A DNA stretch of 64,000 bases from Arthrobotrys musiformis (lineage: Eukaryota; Ascomycota; Orbiliomycetes; Orbiliales; Orbiliaceae). Position numbers and translations under genes: made by a program. Location: contig JAVHJL010000007.1 in NCBI GenBank assembly GCA_036971715.1, positions 372,001-436,000 on the forward strand. The letters run 5' to 3'. Under the pieces are notes generated by a model. The model searched no databases, was not told the origin of the DNA, and saw nothing but the letters and a program-made list of their open reading frames with translations. Shown piece by piece: positions 11,045-22,915 of this stretch. Position 1 is the first letter of the stretch. Each line of letters begins with the position of its first letter.

Positions 11045-14000
11045 ATGCCGGGCATGCTGATGGATACCGGCCTCGGCGACCTCTTCGAGGACAATGCCAG
11101 TACCATTCGCGGCATCCAGGAATACATCGACCGTCTGCGACAGGGCGGCTGTCGGCAGTATGTACCCACCCACCCACCATTCATACATCGATGATATGTA
11201 ATAACATTCTTGGCTACGATAGAAGCATCGCCTGGGGCAAGCTCGGCTGCATAGCATCCGTCTCGGCCAACGGCACCGACGTCGAAATCAGACACCTGCA
11301 AGCCTCGACCAAAGACGGTTCGTGGTCGTTATCCTCGAAACACACCCTCAAGAACGTCCACGGTGGATCCCAGCTCGCCAGCGTGCACTGGAACAATATC
11401 GGCTCCGAAATCGCGATCACTGATATCTACGGGAGGTTGGCGATATGGACGGTCTATGTGTCTCTGGACCGGTTGAATCTGTTGAGGCAATCGCAAGTTA
11501 CGGTTAGAGATGATCTGTCCATGCTGGCAGGACTGTGGTGGTTGAACATGAACAAGCCGGTGAGTTTGGGATGATACTCTCACTTGTGGGAATTTACGGC
11601 GGACTGGATCAGATGGTTAACGGTGGCGGCGGTGATATGTAGTACGCCCTGAGCAAAGCTGCGATAAAGACGGATGGGGTCTTCAAGTACCCGACGAACT
11701 CGTTACCCCCCATGGGCCCGTTGAACCCGATACAAGGTAGAGCCGCCTGTCTGGGTGTCACCAGGAATGGGGTGGTGAAGATGTGGTATTCCTCCGATGC
11801 ACAGCATATCCAGAAGGCCACGGCGGATTTGGAGTCGTATACGTCCATGGACGATCTCATCACACATGCCGCATACGCTCCCGATAGAGGTACTCCTCTA
11901 CTTCCTCTCTTTCCTTCTCTTGCAATTAGGGACCCTCGTTGGGGTATTTGGGACTGACCGCTAGATATATTCACTTCGAAGAACGATAGACCGAACCGCC
12001 GTTCTAGCCGTATACACACAGTCCAAGCAATTAAGACTCTACCGCATCTCCATCGACTGGAAACACCCTGCCCTGCCCCCGAACACCAATATCTCACAGC
12101 TCCCCCTGCCGGTTACAATAATAGTCAAGAGATTAAAGATCGAACACTACCCGGGCGATGGGCAAGACGGTGCCACATCCTTCCTCACACATTTGGAAGT
12201 ATTGTCACCGTTTCCTGGAAACAATATGCAGTACCATGTTGTTTTGGGATTTTTCGCGAATACTTCGCAGCAGCAACCCGTCACCACTATCAAACGGTGG
12301 GAGGTGCGGAATATTGGGACATCGCTGCACCCCGGGTTCGATCAGTTGGCGCAGAGGAGGAATAGTACGGTCATAGAGAAGGAGGTACGACTTTTATGCC
12401 GCCGTCACGAATATTTTATTAATGGGTGACTGATTGATTATTACTATTATTTTAGAGGCACGAACTCATTTCGTACCCAGATGTGCCACTGCACAAATGC
12501 GCCTTGTCGATCACACAGATCAATGCTAGTACTATGATCGGAGTGACATACACAGACGGCTCGTTCGAGATAAGAGATCGGTTGGTTTCTCTCCCTTTAA
12601 CCAACTTAACAAAATGCTTATACATATTCTCTTAGAATGCAATTTAATGTTGTTCAGCCAACTGTGAATAACGACAAGTTGTTGAATATGGTACATGCGG
12701 GCTGGCATTTCCCGCTGTTAGGGCCGCGTGAGTCCCCCCCTTTATCCATAACACCGAATAGTCGCACCTAATGATGATGTTGCAGACATCGACATTGTGT
12801 TATCGCCGAATTATGCCGCCGTCGCACTGCTTACCAAAGAACACGATGTGAACTTGGTATTGATGACACACAACGATGCATTGGAAGGGACGCCGGAGGA
12901 GAACCGTGAGTTTTTAAAGGATTTATATACGAAATGAGGGGGAAGATCGCTCATCGTTCGTTTCTAGCCAATATATTGATCGCTGCGGCGACTCTCGCGC
13001 AACAGCACGCCTGCTCATCGAATAATCATTCGAATAATGACGACCTGGCGGCTGTGGCGCGGCAGTATAACAACGATCGTACGTCTCCCAAACCACCTTG
13101 AATTGCACATATAAAATGGTTCTAATAAAAGGTTACAGACTTCAAAACCTGCGTCCTCCTCGAAGCCCACCGCTCGCTCAACCAAGCGATCGATTTCCTG
13201 CAGGAGCAGAGCAACGAGAAGCTACAGCGGAACCCGTTCTTCCAGCGGTGTCTGAGCCTGCAGTCGGTGCTGTATTACCGGGGGTGGGCGAACCCGAAAC
13301 CCATCCCTGCGAAAATAGCGCAGGCGACGCTGCATTTGAAGGCGACGTCTGTGGGGTTTGGGTATTTTATGAATAATGTTGCGAGGAATCGGCAGGACGT
13401 GGAAGATTCTAAGTCTAGTACGTACCCTTCATTCACTTATTTTAAAAGGGGTGGGTGCTGATTTGAGAAATAGATGCGCTGCAGAATCTACTGGGTGTGG
13501 TGAAGTGGGAGATTGATTTCCACGTTTACCTTGTCGATGAATTACTGGAACTTGCGCGGCGGGTGCGTTCGAATCCCGGCGATATGGAGCTGGTGAAGAA
13601 GATCAGTAAGCCCCCCTTCCCCCCTTCTAAACCAGACCAACCGGGTATTCATCTAATGAATGAACAGTGCACGAAACCAACTCCTGCGCGCTCCCACTAA
13701 TCCTCACCGGCGCCTCCCGCTTCCTACTAAAATACAACTCCCGCGCCCTCAGAGGCTTCGACCAAGCCGCGCGGGACCACCTGGCGCAAAACACCGTCGA
13801 CGAGGCGCTAAAACAGGGCTTCCAATCCCTCCGAACAATTATGGACGCCAACCCCGTGAAATTCAACATGTTTGAAAAACTCCTCGTGGATATAATCGCA
13901 CACATCAAGCGGATTACGGAAACATGGGATGCGCAACGACGGATCGATGTCGACCGTATGATATTCCTAACCGGCGAGATCCCGCCGGTTTTCCACCCCA

Positions 14001-14305
14001 TCGTGGAGAATTTCTTAACCAAGAGTTTGGGGATCTTAAAGAACGATATCGATCCCTCGCAGATATTCTTCTTCGATACCACCTGGCTGGGGTTCCACGA
14101 TGATAGGAAGTCGGTGGTGTTCAAGAAAACGGAGAGGGTGGATACGCTGAGGAAGTGTCTGTTGAAGAAGGGCACGCCCGTGAGGAGGTGTTTGAGGTGC
14201 GGGGAGGTGGTGGAGGATTTGATACCCAGCGCTAGGATGGGGCTGTGGCTGCAGAACGTCAGTCGCGTGTGCGTTTGCGGGTGTTTGTGGATGCACGGGG
14301 AGTGA
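11045..14305 (+). CDS. MED16: Mediator complex tail subunit MED16 (SIN4)
   Basis: Eleven exons: 11045-11157, 11223-11559, 11643-11889, 11990-12384, 12456-12580, 12636-12727, 12786-12905, 12968-13078, 13139-13417, 13474-13605 and 13668-14305. All phases join to give 862 aa. The N-terminal half reads as a WD40-like propeller (SIAWGKLGCIASVS, then LASVHWNNIGSEIAI). The C-terminal half is helical and ends with CLRCGEVVEDL, typical of fungal Med16. Family knowledge: Med16 sits in the mediator tail and links activators to RNA polymerase II. Starts at 11054 and 11060 are also in frame. The acceptor of exon 4 was chosen at 11990 because it alone keeps the conserved frame. The high intron density is unusual for this window. 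Confidence 0.9.
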
Positions 14306-15178
14306 TTTATATCAAAGAGGGATTTCTGCGGTTTCATTTATTCTTCATGGAGCAGAGCTGCGAAGGGTGGATTCGTACACTTTGGTACTTTTATCACCTT
14401 AATTAACCTTGATAATAAACCAAATCTCGTTCCATTTTCCTTAAATTCTTCCCAAAAAGACCTATATACTTATGAATCCCCCGCAAACCCAAAAACAAGA
14501 AGGGGAAAAAAAACAGGGTTCGCCGTTCCTAGCTTACAAAGTACCGGGGAGATGTTTCTTATGTACAAACGACATCAGCGAGGATGGGGGTGGAAGAGTC
14601 GGTCTTGTTTAGTATACATGTAATGCATCCACGGAACAAGGTAAACGCTAGAACCACCGGTGGTGGAGGGTATAGTCGGAGGAGATGCCGATACGCTATG
14701 GCGGGGTGAGGATGAAAAGGTCAATATAATTGCCATTAGTGATTTTTTTAAAAAAAAAAACCCTCCCCAGGAAGAAGAACAAGAGAGATACCAATAGTTA
14801 ACAAAAAAAAAAAAAATTAAAAAAAAAAAAAAAGAGGCTGATGCGATTACCCTTAAAAAAAAAAAAAAAAGTACGGAACGAAAAGCGCAAAAAAGAAAGA
14901 AAGAAAATCCGATGTCGAACCAGATATCATCCTAACTTTTTTGGGTTTCGTTCCCTATGCATTCATTTCATGAGACATGGTAAGAAGGCACAAAGGCTTT
15001 GGTAACACAACCTATATCAGAAAATAATTTTTAAAGTTAGATGGGAAGAAGAAAAAAACGTGCGTCTACGAAAGCGGGGTGGGAAAGGACGCAGGTACCA
15101 CCACCACACTGCAACCGAAACACGAGGTGCCACGCTTGATCGACACCCGTGAGCACGTTTTAATGTTAAACTCACCTC
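14306..15178. other. Convergent spacer, poly-A rich
   Basis: 3'-UTR-like sequence between MED16 and the HMG-box gene, with several A-runs of 10-16 at about 14748-14870. No gene seen. Confidence 0.5.
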
Positions 15179-16331
15179 TTAATGGGAATATTTCTTCAAA
15201 AATTCAGCTCTCTCGGCCTTATAACGGGCGGCATCCTTGGTAGCAAGATCTTCGTATTTCTATTCGCAGACAAACAACATCGTTAGACGGTCCAAGTATC
15301 ATTTTTGTTATTAAAGGGTTATATACCTTCTTCTCAGATGCAGAAGCCCCCCTCCACAATTGAGCCAGCTTGGTCAACTTGAGCTTGTGCTCGATGCCGT
15401 CGATTTCTGCCGTGTGGTATTTATCTTTCATGAAGAAGATCCAGGCGGTGCATGGACGCTTGACCAATCTGTCATCCTTGATCTTGGAGACAGGTGTGCT
15501 GCCGCTCTTGATACCCTTCTTGGCTCGGTGAGCACGGATGCGGTTACGGGCATTGTTGGCGGCTTCGATGTCCAGTGGGTTCTGCTTAGCAAGCCATTGA
15601 GCATAGGCAGCTTTCCTCTTGACGGTTTCCTCAGAAGCACGGTCGGTCCATTTCTATTTCACACCCAACCATCCGCCGTCGTTAGCCCATCTGCAAATAC
15701 ATATACGTCTATAAAAAAATGACAATAACCAGCTCACCTGCTTCTCAGCATCAGAGAGAGCGTTCCACTTCTGAGCAATCTCCTTAGCCTTCTGAGGAGC
15801 CGTGGATACGCCCTCCAAAGTCTTGACGACGTCGATAAAGAAGAGATTGTATGCATTGGCCTTCTTAGTGGGGGCGTCTCCCAGGGACTTGTTGTATTGA
15901 ATTTGGATACCAGGCTTCTTTGCGACGGCCTTCTTCTTCCTGACGACCTTCTTCTTCTTCGGGGCGGCCTTCTTCTTCTTCGCGACAGTCTTCTTCTTGG
16001 TGGCGGTACGGCGGGTGCCAGACTTCTTCGCAACGGCACGACGTTTGACAGCAGGCTTCTTAGCGGTGGTGGTCGACTTCTTCTTTGCCGGGGCCTTCTT
16101 CTTGGGGGCGGCCTTCTTGGCCGCGGTTGCGTATTCGCGAAGGACAAGGTTGGTCAGGAGGGGTAGATTGGCCTTGACGAAGGGAGCAAAGGTGGCCTGG
16201 CTGGAGATGGCATTGGCGGCACCGGACGAGAGAGGGCCGGAACGGGCAATGGCTCTGGCGACGATAGCGCTGAGCTTTGGCAGCGACAGCCCGCTGCTGG
16301 CGGCGAGACGGCTTCTCCCGACTGCCAACAT
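15179..16331 (-). CDS. Mitochondrial HMG-box DNA-packaging protein with H1-like tract
   Basis: Three exons on the minus strand: 16331-15738, 15653-15327 and 15259-15179, giving 333 aa. Residues 1-70 are rich in Arg, Ser and Ala with no acidic residues, as in a mitochondrial presequence ending near LREYATA. Residues about 72-145 are a lysine/alanine/proline-rich tract resembling the histone H1 tail (repeats of AKK and PKKK). Two HMG boxes follow, about 150-225 and 262-333. Family knowledge: Abf2/Gcf1/TFAM-type proteins coat and bend mitochondrial DNA. Targeting and the nucleoid role are inferred from sequence. A nuclear location is possible because of the lysine tract. Confidence 0.8.
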
Positions 16332-17896
16332 GGTGTCCTTTGGGGGGGTGTTTTTCGTGATTTATTTGAATATAGAAATTTAAAATCCGGGGATGGAATG
16401 GGAAGTCGAGTGGGTGTTTCCTGTGGTATATAACAAATTTTCGGATAATGGAAAATTTGCGTTAGTGTTGACCTTGACCTTTTGATATCGGTTTTATCGC
16501 TTTAATTAGGAAATCCCCAACATGAGGTTCAATGCAATGGTAACGTAATTAGACGAATGATATCATTCGTGGTCCAGGAACCTCAATTGGAAGGGAATTG
16601 AAAGCACGGACCCGAGCAAAGCAGAATGTACAAGACACCAATATAAAAGTCAAAATAAAAATAAAATAGAAAACAGAAAATAAAGGGAAGGATAGAAGGG
16701 AGGGGCAGAACTCGGGGTGGTGGAGGAGGAGGGGCAATGAATGCAGCAGCTATAACCTATACCTATACCTATAACTAAGTAAGTACCTAGCATATCGGCT
16801 GTGGTTATAGTTATAGTTACAGGCTGCAGCAGGTGGCCAGGGCCTGCACAACACCCGCCACCAAGCATCATTTCATGCAGCTGTTAGCGACCCCTCGGAC
16901 GTTCCACACAGCTGATACTTCTGCTGCTGCTGGTGGATTGACACAGACAGACAGACAGACGGATTGCAGAACAGAGAGCGGGGATACGGTACCTTTGATA
17001 GCGATGGAGGGTAGAGGCGATACCGGCGACAGCAGCGACGAAGGCAGAGTGGAGATTGGAGATGGTTGGAGGTAATTGGAGATGAGGTTGGTGGGAAGTG
17101 AAGATGGCTGGATGCTGCGGGGAGGAGGACAGGAAGAAGGAGGAACAGTCGCTGCGTTCTCGTTGTCGTCTGCCACCACCACCAACTAGGTAAGTAACTA
17201 GGTAGTAAAGGTACTGACTAGCTCGCAGCCCATGCGACAAACACCACCTAATATAATAACTATTATAAACCCGGCTAGATGGCCCTGTGGGTGGATTAGT
17301 GCCGGCTTGCTTTTAAAATTACCTTCATTTACAATTTAGGTTAAATGCAATAGTACTACGCGGCGTGTGCGTGGAGAAGAAGGAGAAGAAGAAGAAGAAG
17401 AATAGGCGTGAGAGCATGTATGTGCATTACCAGTACATAAGTACATAGTCCATACATCGAATAAAATAAGCTGCTGGTAGACGGACGCTATAATACAGAT
17501 GAGATATACTCTTTTTCTCCCTTCCTTCCTCCGTATCCGTCTCCAGCCTAGAAATTCCGGTAATAAGGAAATAAAAAATGAAACAGGGACGTTTAGAAGT
17601 AACTTCAGAAATAAAGGAAAAAAGATATTCGGGACATAACAGAAGGGGTATAATAATACTGTAAAGAGAAGAATAATAAAGAAGAAGGGAAAGAAGAAGA
17701 AGAAGGAAAAATCAAATAGGTGGCTCAAGTAACATGAGAAGAGGAAGAGTGAGAAGATGAATGGCATCAGAAGGGTGTGTGAAATATATATAAAAGAACA
17801 AGGAAGTATTAATAAAAATACAGAGCCTTCCCTTCGAATCGTTGGAGGACGGCATTAGAGAGAACAAAATAAATAAATTCGGCATGACACTGAAGA
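16332..17896. other. Spacer between HMG-box and Ser/Thr-rich genes
   Basis: Contains short CCTATA/TTATAG repeats forming an imperfect inverted pair at about 16742-16835, TAGGTAAGTAACTAGGTAG-type motifs near 17188-17210, and a GAAGAAG-rich tract at 17370-17400. A TTTGCTCG motif lies on the minus strand at 16613-16620. No convincing gene. Confidence 0.4.
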
Positions 17897-19750
17897 CTAG
17901 ACATCCTCAGTAAACCTCGACGTCTTGCTCCCATCCTGGCTCGCAAGACTACGCCCGACTCCATCGGGCCCTATCAGCGAGTGCATCCGACGGACCGCTC
18001 CCGGTGGAGGCGTCGGATACCTCGAACTCCCCTCGCCCGGGTCATTGATATGTGTCGCTGGTGGAGGTGGAGGCGGTCGCCTGGTCTGAACGGGCGCAGG
18101 CTCGTCTTCGGAAATCCGACTCACATGTGCCGGGGAACCAGATCTCATCGCCGTTCGTGCCGCACCTGGATGGAAGGGACTGGGTGTCGGGGCGTGCAGG
18201 ATGTCATCGTCCTGATAAAAGGATCCTCCCGGGTGATGTGTCCCACCGCTGACATTCCGGCTACCGGTTTCGGACACCGACGCCCTGGCATTGGCCACGG
18301 CGATGCTCGCAGGGACCATATCGTCGCCACCGTACATCGACGGCAGTTTCCTTCCAGATATCTTCACAAACCCCCTCTCGGCAGGTTCAACAGCAGCGGC
18401 GGCGGTGTCGGCTGAAGACCGGCCGAACAGACCACCGGCCGCCAAAAAACTGGGCACTAATGATGTCCGTGCCTGTGACATTTCCCCCACAGACCCGGCA
18501 CCAGTTTCCGCCGAAATGGCGCGGTGGTGGCCGCCTCTCGTCCCGGGACCCAGGATCCCGACGGCCCTTTCGCTTGTTCTCCGTCTTTTTCGCAGCAAAA
18601 ACAGTAGCGCCCATAATACCAACCCAATTCCGGCCAAACCGCCAAAAACACCGCCAAGGATCGGTGGGAGGTTTTCGCTGGAGGTTTTGTTGGTTGTGGT
18701 GGACCCCGACCCGGCGTCCGGGCTGGCTTCGACTGATGTTGCGGGCGAGTCGAGCGGTGTGGTCGGCTCGCTGTCGGCGGGGTATATTGTCGATACGGCG
18801 ACTTCGATGGAAGTGGATATCCTTGTTGATGAATAAGATGACGATGATGACGATGAGAAAGAGGAAGAAGATGAAGAGCGAGATTTTGTCGAGGTTTCGA
18901 GCGATGTCGATGTTTTACGGATAGTCGTTTGGGTTTGTAGGAGACCGTGGGCGGTCATATTCCTCGAGCTAATCAAGGACGGGGACAATGTCGTCGGATA
19001 GAAGGCAGGGGCGTCACCGAGCGATATCGTCGCCTCATCGAGGGCTGCAGATCCAACCGACGTCGGGGTCGGGGACGTTGTGAATACCGTTAGAGGGCTA
19101 CTGGGTGTCGGAAGGTCGGTGGTAGTAGTGGTCGGCTCCAATGACAAAGATGTAGTGATTGCCTCAAGCGATGATAACGAAGAGTCCGACGTCGTCAGAG
19201 TGGTGGTTTCTTCGGGCGATTCTCCTGAAGTTGTTGTTGTTGTCGATATTTCCGACGTCGAAGTGGGTTCCGGGGCGCTGCTGATGCCTCCGGTGGCATC
19301 GAAGGTGAACCATGACGAACTGACGCTGACAAAGGTGGAGCCGCCTTCCAATGAGACGGTAGTGATCTGGAGGGACAGGCCAATGGAGACGGTGACGGTG
19401 GCACCAGCGACACCGGCGGGTCTATTCCCATCGACGATTTCGCTGACGATGACGGGGAGGGTATTTGTTTCCTGTCGTTTGGCTAGTATCATTTTATTGG
19501 TATTGATATTGCGCCGTCGGAGCCTCTGGGCGGTTACGGCGCGACTCTCGAGCTGTCGCACTCTGGCCAGAGCGGTTTCCATGTCGCGCTCGTCGCCGCC
19601 GTTGTCGCCGTCGCCGTCTTCGTCGGTCGCAGGGGAGCCATTTCTGGTTAGGCCGTCTTTTTTTGTTATTGAAGGGGAAAGAGATGATGATGATGATGGG
19701 ATGGTCCTTTGCCTGAAGCTCGGGATGTATCGCCTGATCCGCTCCCTCAT
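17897..19750 (-). CDS. Ser/Thr-rich single-pass membrane protein, Mid2/WSC-like architecture
   Basis: One uninterrupted minus-strand frame from ATG at 19750 to TAG at 17897, 617 aa. Residues 1-80 are basic and hydrophilic. A Lys-Arg-Gln site lies at about 91-93, followed by a beta-rich part. Residues 155-350 are a serine/threonine-rich, mucin-like region. A transmembrane helix at about 364-386 is followed by an RKRRR stop-transfer signal and a proline-rich cytosolic tail. This resembles fungal Mid2-like wall sensors, but I see no cleavable signal peptide at the N-terminus. Either an upstream exon is missing or the topology differs. Specific function unknown. Confidence 0.65.
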   Translation of the reverse strand: MRERIRRYIPSFRQRTIPSSSSSLSPSITKKDGLTRNGSPATDEDGDGDNGGDERDMETALARVRQLESRAVTAQRLRRRNINTNKMILAKRQETNTLPVIVSEIVDGNRPAGVAGATVTVSIGLSLQITTVSLEGGSTFVSVSSSWFTFDATGGISSAPEPTSTSEISTTTTTSGESPEETTTLTTSDSSLSSLEAITTSLSLEPTTTTTDLPTPSSPLTVFTTSPTPTSVGSAALDEATISLGDAPAFYPTTLSPSLISSRNMTAHGLLQTQTTIRKTSTSLETSTKSRSSSSSSFSSSSSSSYSSTRISTSIEVAVSTIYPADSEPTTPLDSPATSVEASPDAGSGSTTTNKTSSENLPPILGGVFGGLAGIGLVLWALLFLLRKRRRTSERAVGILGPGTRGGHHRAISAETGAGSVGEMSQARTSLVPSFLAAGGLFGRSSADTAAAAVEPAERGFVKISGRKLPSMYGGDDMVPASIAVANARASVSETGSRNVSGGTHHPGGSFYQDDDILHAPTPSPFHPGAARTAMRSGSPAHVSRISEDEPAPVQTRRPPPPPPATHINDPGEGSSRYPTPPPGAVRRMHSLIGPDGVGRSLASQDGSKTSRFTEDV

Positions 19751-22700
19751 CACGGCCTCTCGGACCGCACGGCAGCAGGACCAAGCAGCGATAGTGGATT
19801 GAATCTATGGGACGGTAGATGATGGTGGTGATGGTGATGGTGATGGTAGTGGTAATAATAGTAATATGCGGGTGGGTGTTGATGATGTCGGTGATGTCGG
19901 TGTTGTTGGAGCCGGTCCCTTGCAGCGATTCATTCGGGCTAGTTTCTTTCTTTCTTTCCCTCTTTTCCTTTCTTTCGTCCTGTCTCTTTCCAAAGCGATA
20001 TCCCTCTGTTTTTCCGGTGTCGAATTGAGGTGATTGGAGGTAACGAGCGTCGGATGGATGTCGGGGAACAAAAATAGAAAATAGAAGAGAGGGAGAGAGG
20101 AAGAGCGAGGAATGAATGAACGGAAGGTCGACCGAGGCGAGCTATCCGTGAATGTACGTTTTTGGCTTTCTTTTTTCCCTTTTTTCCCTCTTTTTTCTTT
20201 TCCTCGCAGTCGTTCGATTTCGTTGACAATACTAACAGTACTAACAATACTAACAAAATGACAAAAAAACAGAAATAAAATAAAATAAAGAAAAATAAAG
20301 AAAAATAATAAGGAGCGACTAGAGGGTGAGTGGTGGTGAGTGAGGTGAACGAGCGAACGGGAGGATAGAAGAGAAATAAAAATAAAAAGATGCCGACAAA
20401 TTCCTCATCTGGGAGCGGAAATTGCGGGTGGCACCTTCACTTTCCCTTTTCTGCCAGATTTTACCACCAATTCTACCAGACGGTCGGAGGACGGGCGGTG
20501 GATGAAGTCTTGATACTGCTGCGTCTGGCGGGATCCCGAGCGGTCATAGTTCGATATCGATGCAGCATTGACCGGTGTCTGTAAGTATATAGGAGTGGAG
20601 AGGAGAGGAGAGTATGATGTATGATGTATGATGTCTGTGTCGATGGAGATGTAACTGTGCTGCCTTTTAGTTTCGTTTAGTAAACACTTAACAAAAAAGA
20701 AAAAAAAGAGAAACGAGCGGTATATGGAAAGAAAGAACAAACGAAACGAGGGTAGAATTCTACACTTCTATTTCTTTATATTCGAGATAAAGACGAGAGA
20801 AGGAAGAAAGGAGGGAGAGAAAAGGCGGGGGGGACGGAACGAGAGAAAAAGAAACCAGGCTGCGATGTCGAAATGCTCCACCGCCGTCTGCTGTCCACAG
20901 TGCATGCAGACAGCCAGCCAGCCAGGACAGGAAGACAGACATATGCAGTACGTAAAGGATAGGCAGAGAGGGAATCCAGCCGACTAGCACGCTTCCCTCG
21001 CACTAACTAATTACAATCTTAATCAGAACCCTTTCTCTTACTTAATCATCACAGGTATATAAGTCCAGGCGAGGTGGCCACGCCTGCCGACACTATTCTA
21101 TTCTATTCTATCGCCAGCAGAAGGCTGCCGTATTTACATTCATACCTCTTATGCACATGCATTTACGTATGTACGTCTGGATATATTGCGGGTGTATTAA
21201 TATTGTGGACGCCACGACGTAAAATGAAGCCTGCATGTAACCACCGCCATTCCCTTTTTCCATCTTTCTACAAGAACTTCTATCCAGGCGAGAGAAGAAA
21301 AGGGAAAACTATCCCCGGACAATTTACCTCCCATTCTAACGTTATACTGCTAAATTGTAAATCCCGGGCTGGGAAGAAATCAAAAATAGCTCCATCGGCT
21401 GCACTCATGCAGAGGCACCGTATCCTCTGCCTGTCCTGTCACCTCTCCCCCAGCTACGAATTACACACTTAGTTAGTACATAGTATGTGGGTAGTGGGAA
21501 GCGGCTCAAATCCTTATTTCCACTTGGTCAGTTTTTGCCTTCGCCATTGGCATCGACATTGGCACCTGCAGCTGTACTTCCACCTGTGGATGTGGATAAT
21601 TAACCATTAATTGGCGAATGGCACGAGCTGAAGATATCTCCCCCTCGCACGCCATTGGCGGAAATTGCTCTTTTTCTTCAAATACAAGCCCACCTGCTAG
21701 CTAGAACGTACTACGTATGGATAGGAGGAAATGCCGAAATTTCATATGCGAATCCAATTGGTGACCTGTCAAACCACGCCGTTTTTAATATAATCCCCCC
21801 GAAAGAGGCATGCTCCGATTGAAATTTTCTGTTATAACTGGGGGGGTTGTTGATATATTACCCCAGAACACATCTCATGAAACAGGTGCTGTACCACCAG
21901 TTCCTTCCTGAATTTATATACTTAACTATATTATATGTTGGTAGTGGTGAAAGAAGGCCCCCTTCATGCAGGTACGCGTCCGTTCGGGCGACTCGGCCTC
22001 TTTTGTAATTTACATACCGGACACGACGGAGGTAACAGGAGTATACATAGTAGATCTACTCGACCGTGTAGACGGATTGGTGCGAGTGCGACCCTGGCCA
22101 ATTTACTCAGGGGCCCCGATATCGACAGGATTCTGTCCAGATACCCCTATATAGTCCCGTAACGAAGCAACGAAGCATCTACGTGTAGACTGCAGCCATG
22201 TCTGGGAATTTTCTCTGCGGGGCCTTTTTGATCCATTCGAAGACATTCTAGATCTTTAGAAAATTAGTAGTCGAGCTTAGCTGCCTATTTGGCCACCCAA
22301 TGTCAGGTATCGATATTCCCGCGATCCGAGCTAGCTACCACACCCATCCCAGACCAACGTAGCATTTTTCTTCGAAAGGGAAAAGGGTCACGCGTATATC
22401 GATAGAACAAAAAAGGTCTAAGACAAACCCTCGCTTCGATATCACACCAACCGCTGCGTGGAAGTATTTATATCTCCGCACGGTCGTATCCAACTCAATG
22501 TCTAATCTTTAGTTTAGCTCCCCGGACGCCACTGCATGATCCCTACTAGCAGCCATGCGATGCGACTCGCCGGTGCTTTTGGGTTAGCTACTTATCACTT
22601 GGAGTTAGCTGCAGCGCTTGCTATAACTTTTGCCATAACCTTGATAGTTAAATGAAATGTGCGGCGCTGGAATGTTGGTTTATAAGAGACTGGTATGCAG

Positions 22701-22915
22701 ACTTATCAAAGTATGCGAAACGGCGATAAAGTATCGATTGATGTCGGTTACAATTCGACACCTTTGTATACATATTTGATAAACAGTCTCAAGCGGTGTC
22801 TATATTTTATGACAATTAATCCGCCATGCCTGTGATCTAACCTCTAAAAACACTCATGAGAGGGGATGCGATAATTAAAAAAGAAACATATGAAAAAAAA
22901 TAAAAATAAAAAAAT
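19751..22915. other. Long intergenic region
   Basis: 3.2 kb without a gene I can support. It includes ATGGTGGTG-type repeats at 19818-19860, pyrimidine- and purine-rich tracts with A-rich stretches at 19940-20370, a CTATT repeat near 21095-21112 and AT-rich degenerate sequence after 22200. The first few hundred bases probably hold the promoter and leader of the minus-strand membrane protein gene. Confidence 0.45.

Noticed and set aside
13567..13580. GTTCGAATCCC resembling a tRNA T-loop
   Set aside because: It lies inside a MED16 exon, and no acceptor stem or A box surrounds it.
19080..19802. 240-codon plus-strand frame
   Set aside because: Antisense to the Ser/Thr-rich membrane protein; its valine/serine-rich composition mirrors the Thr/Ser codons of the true gene.
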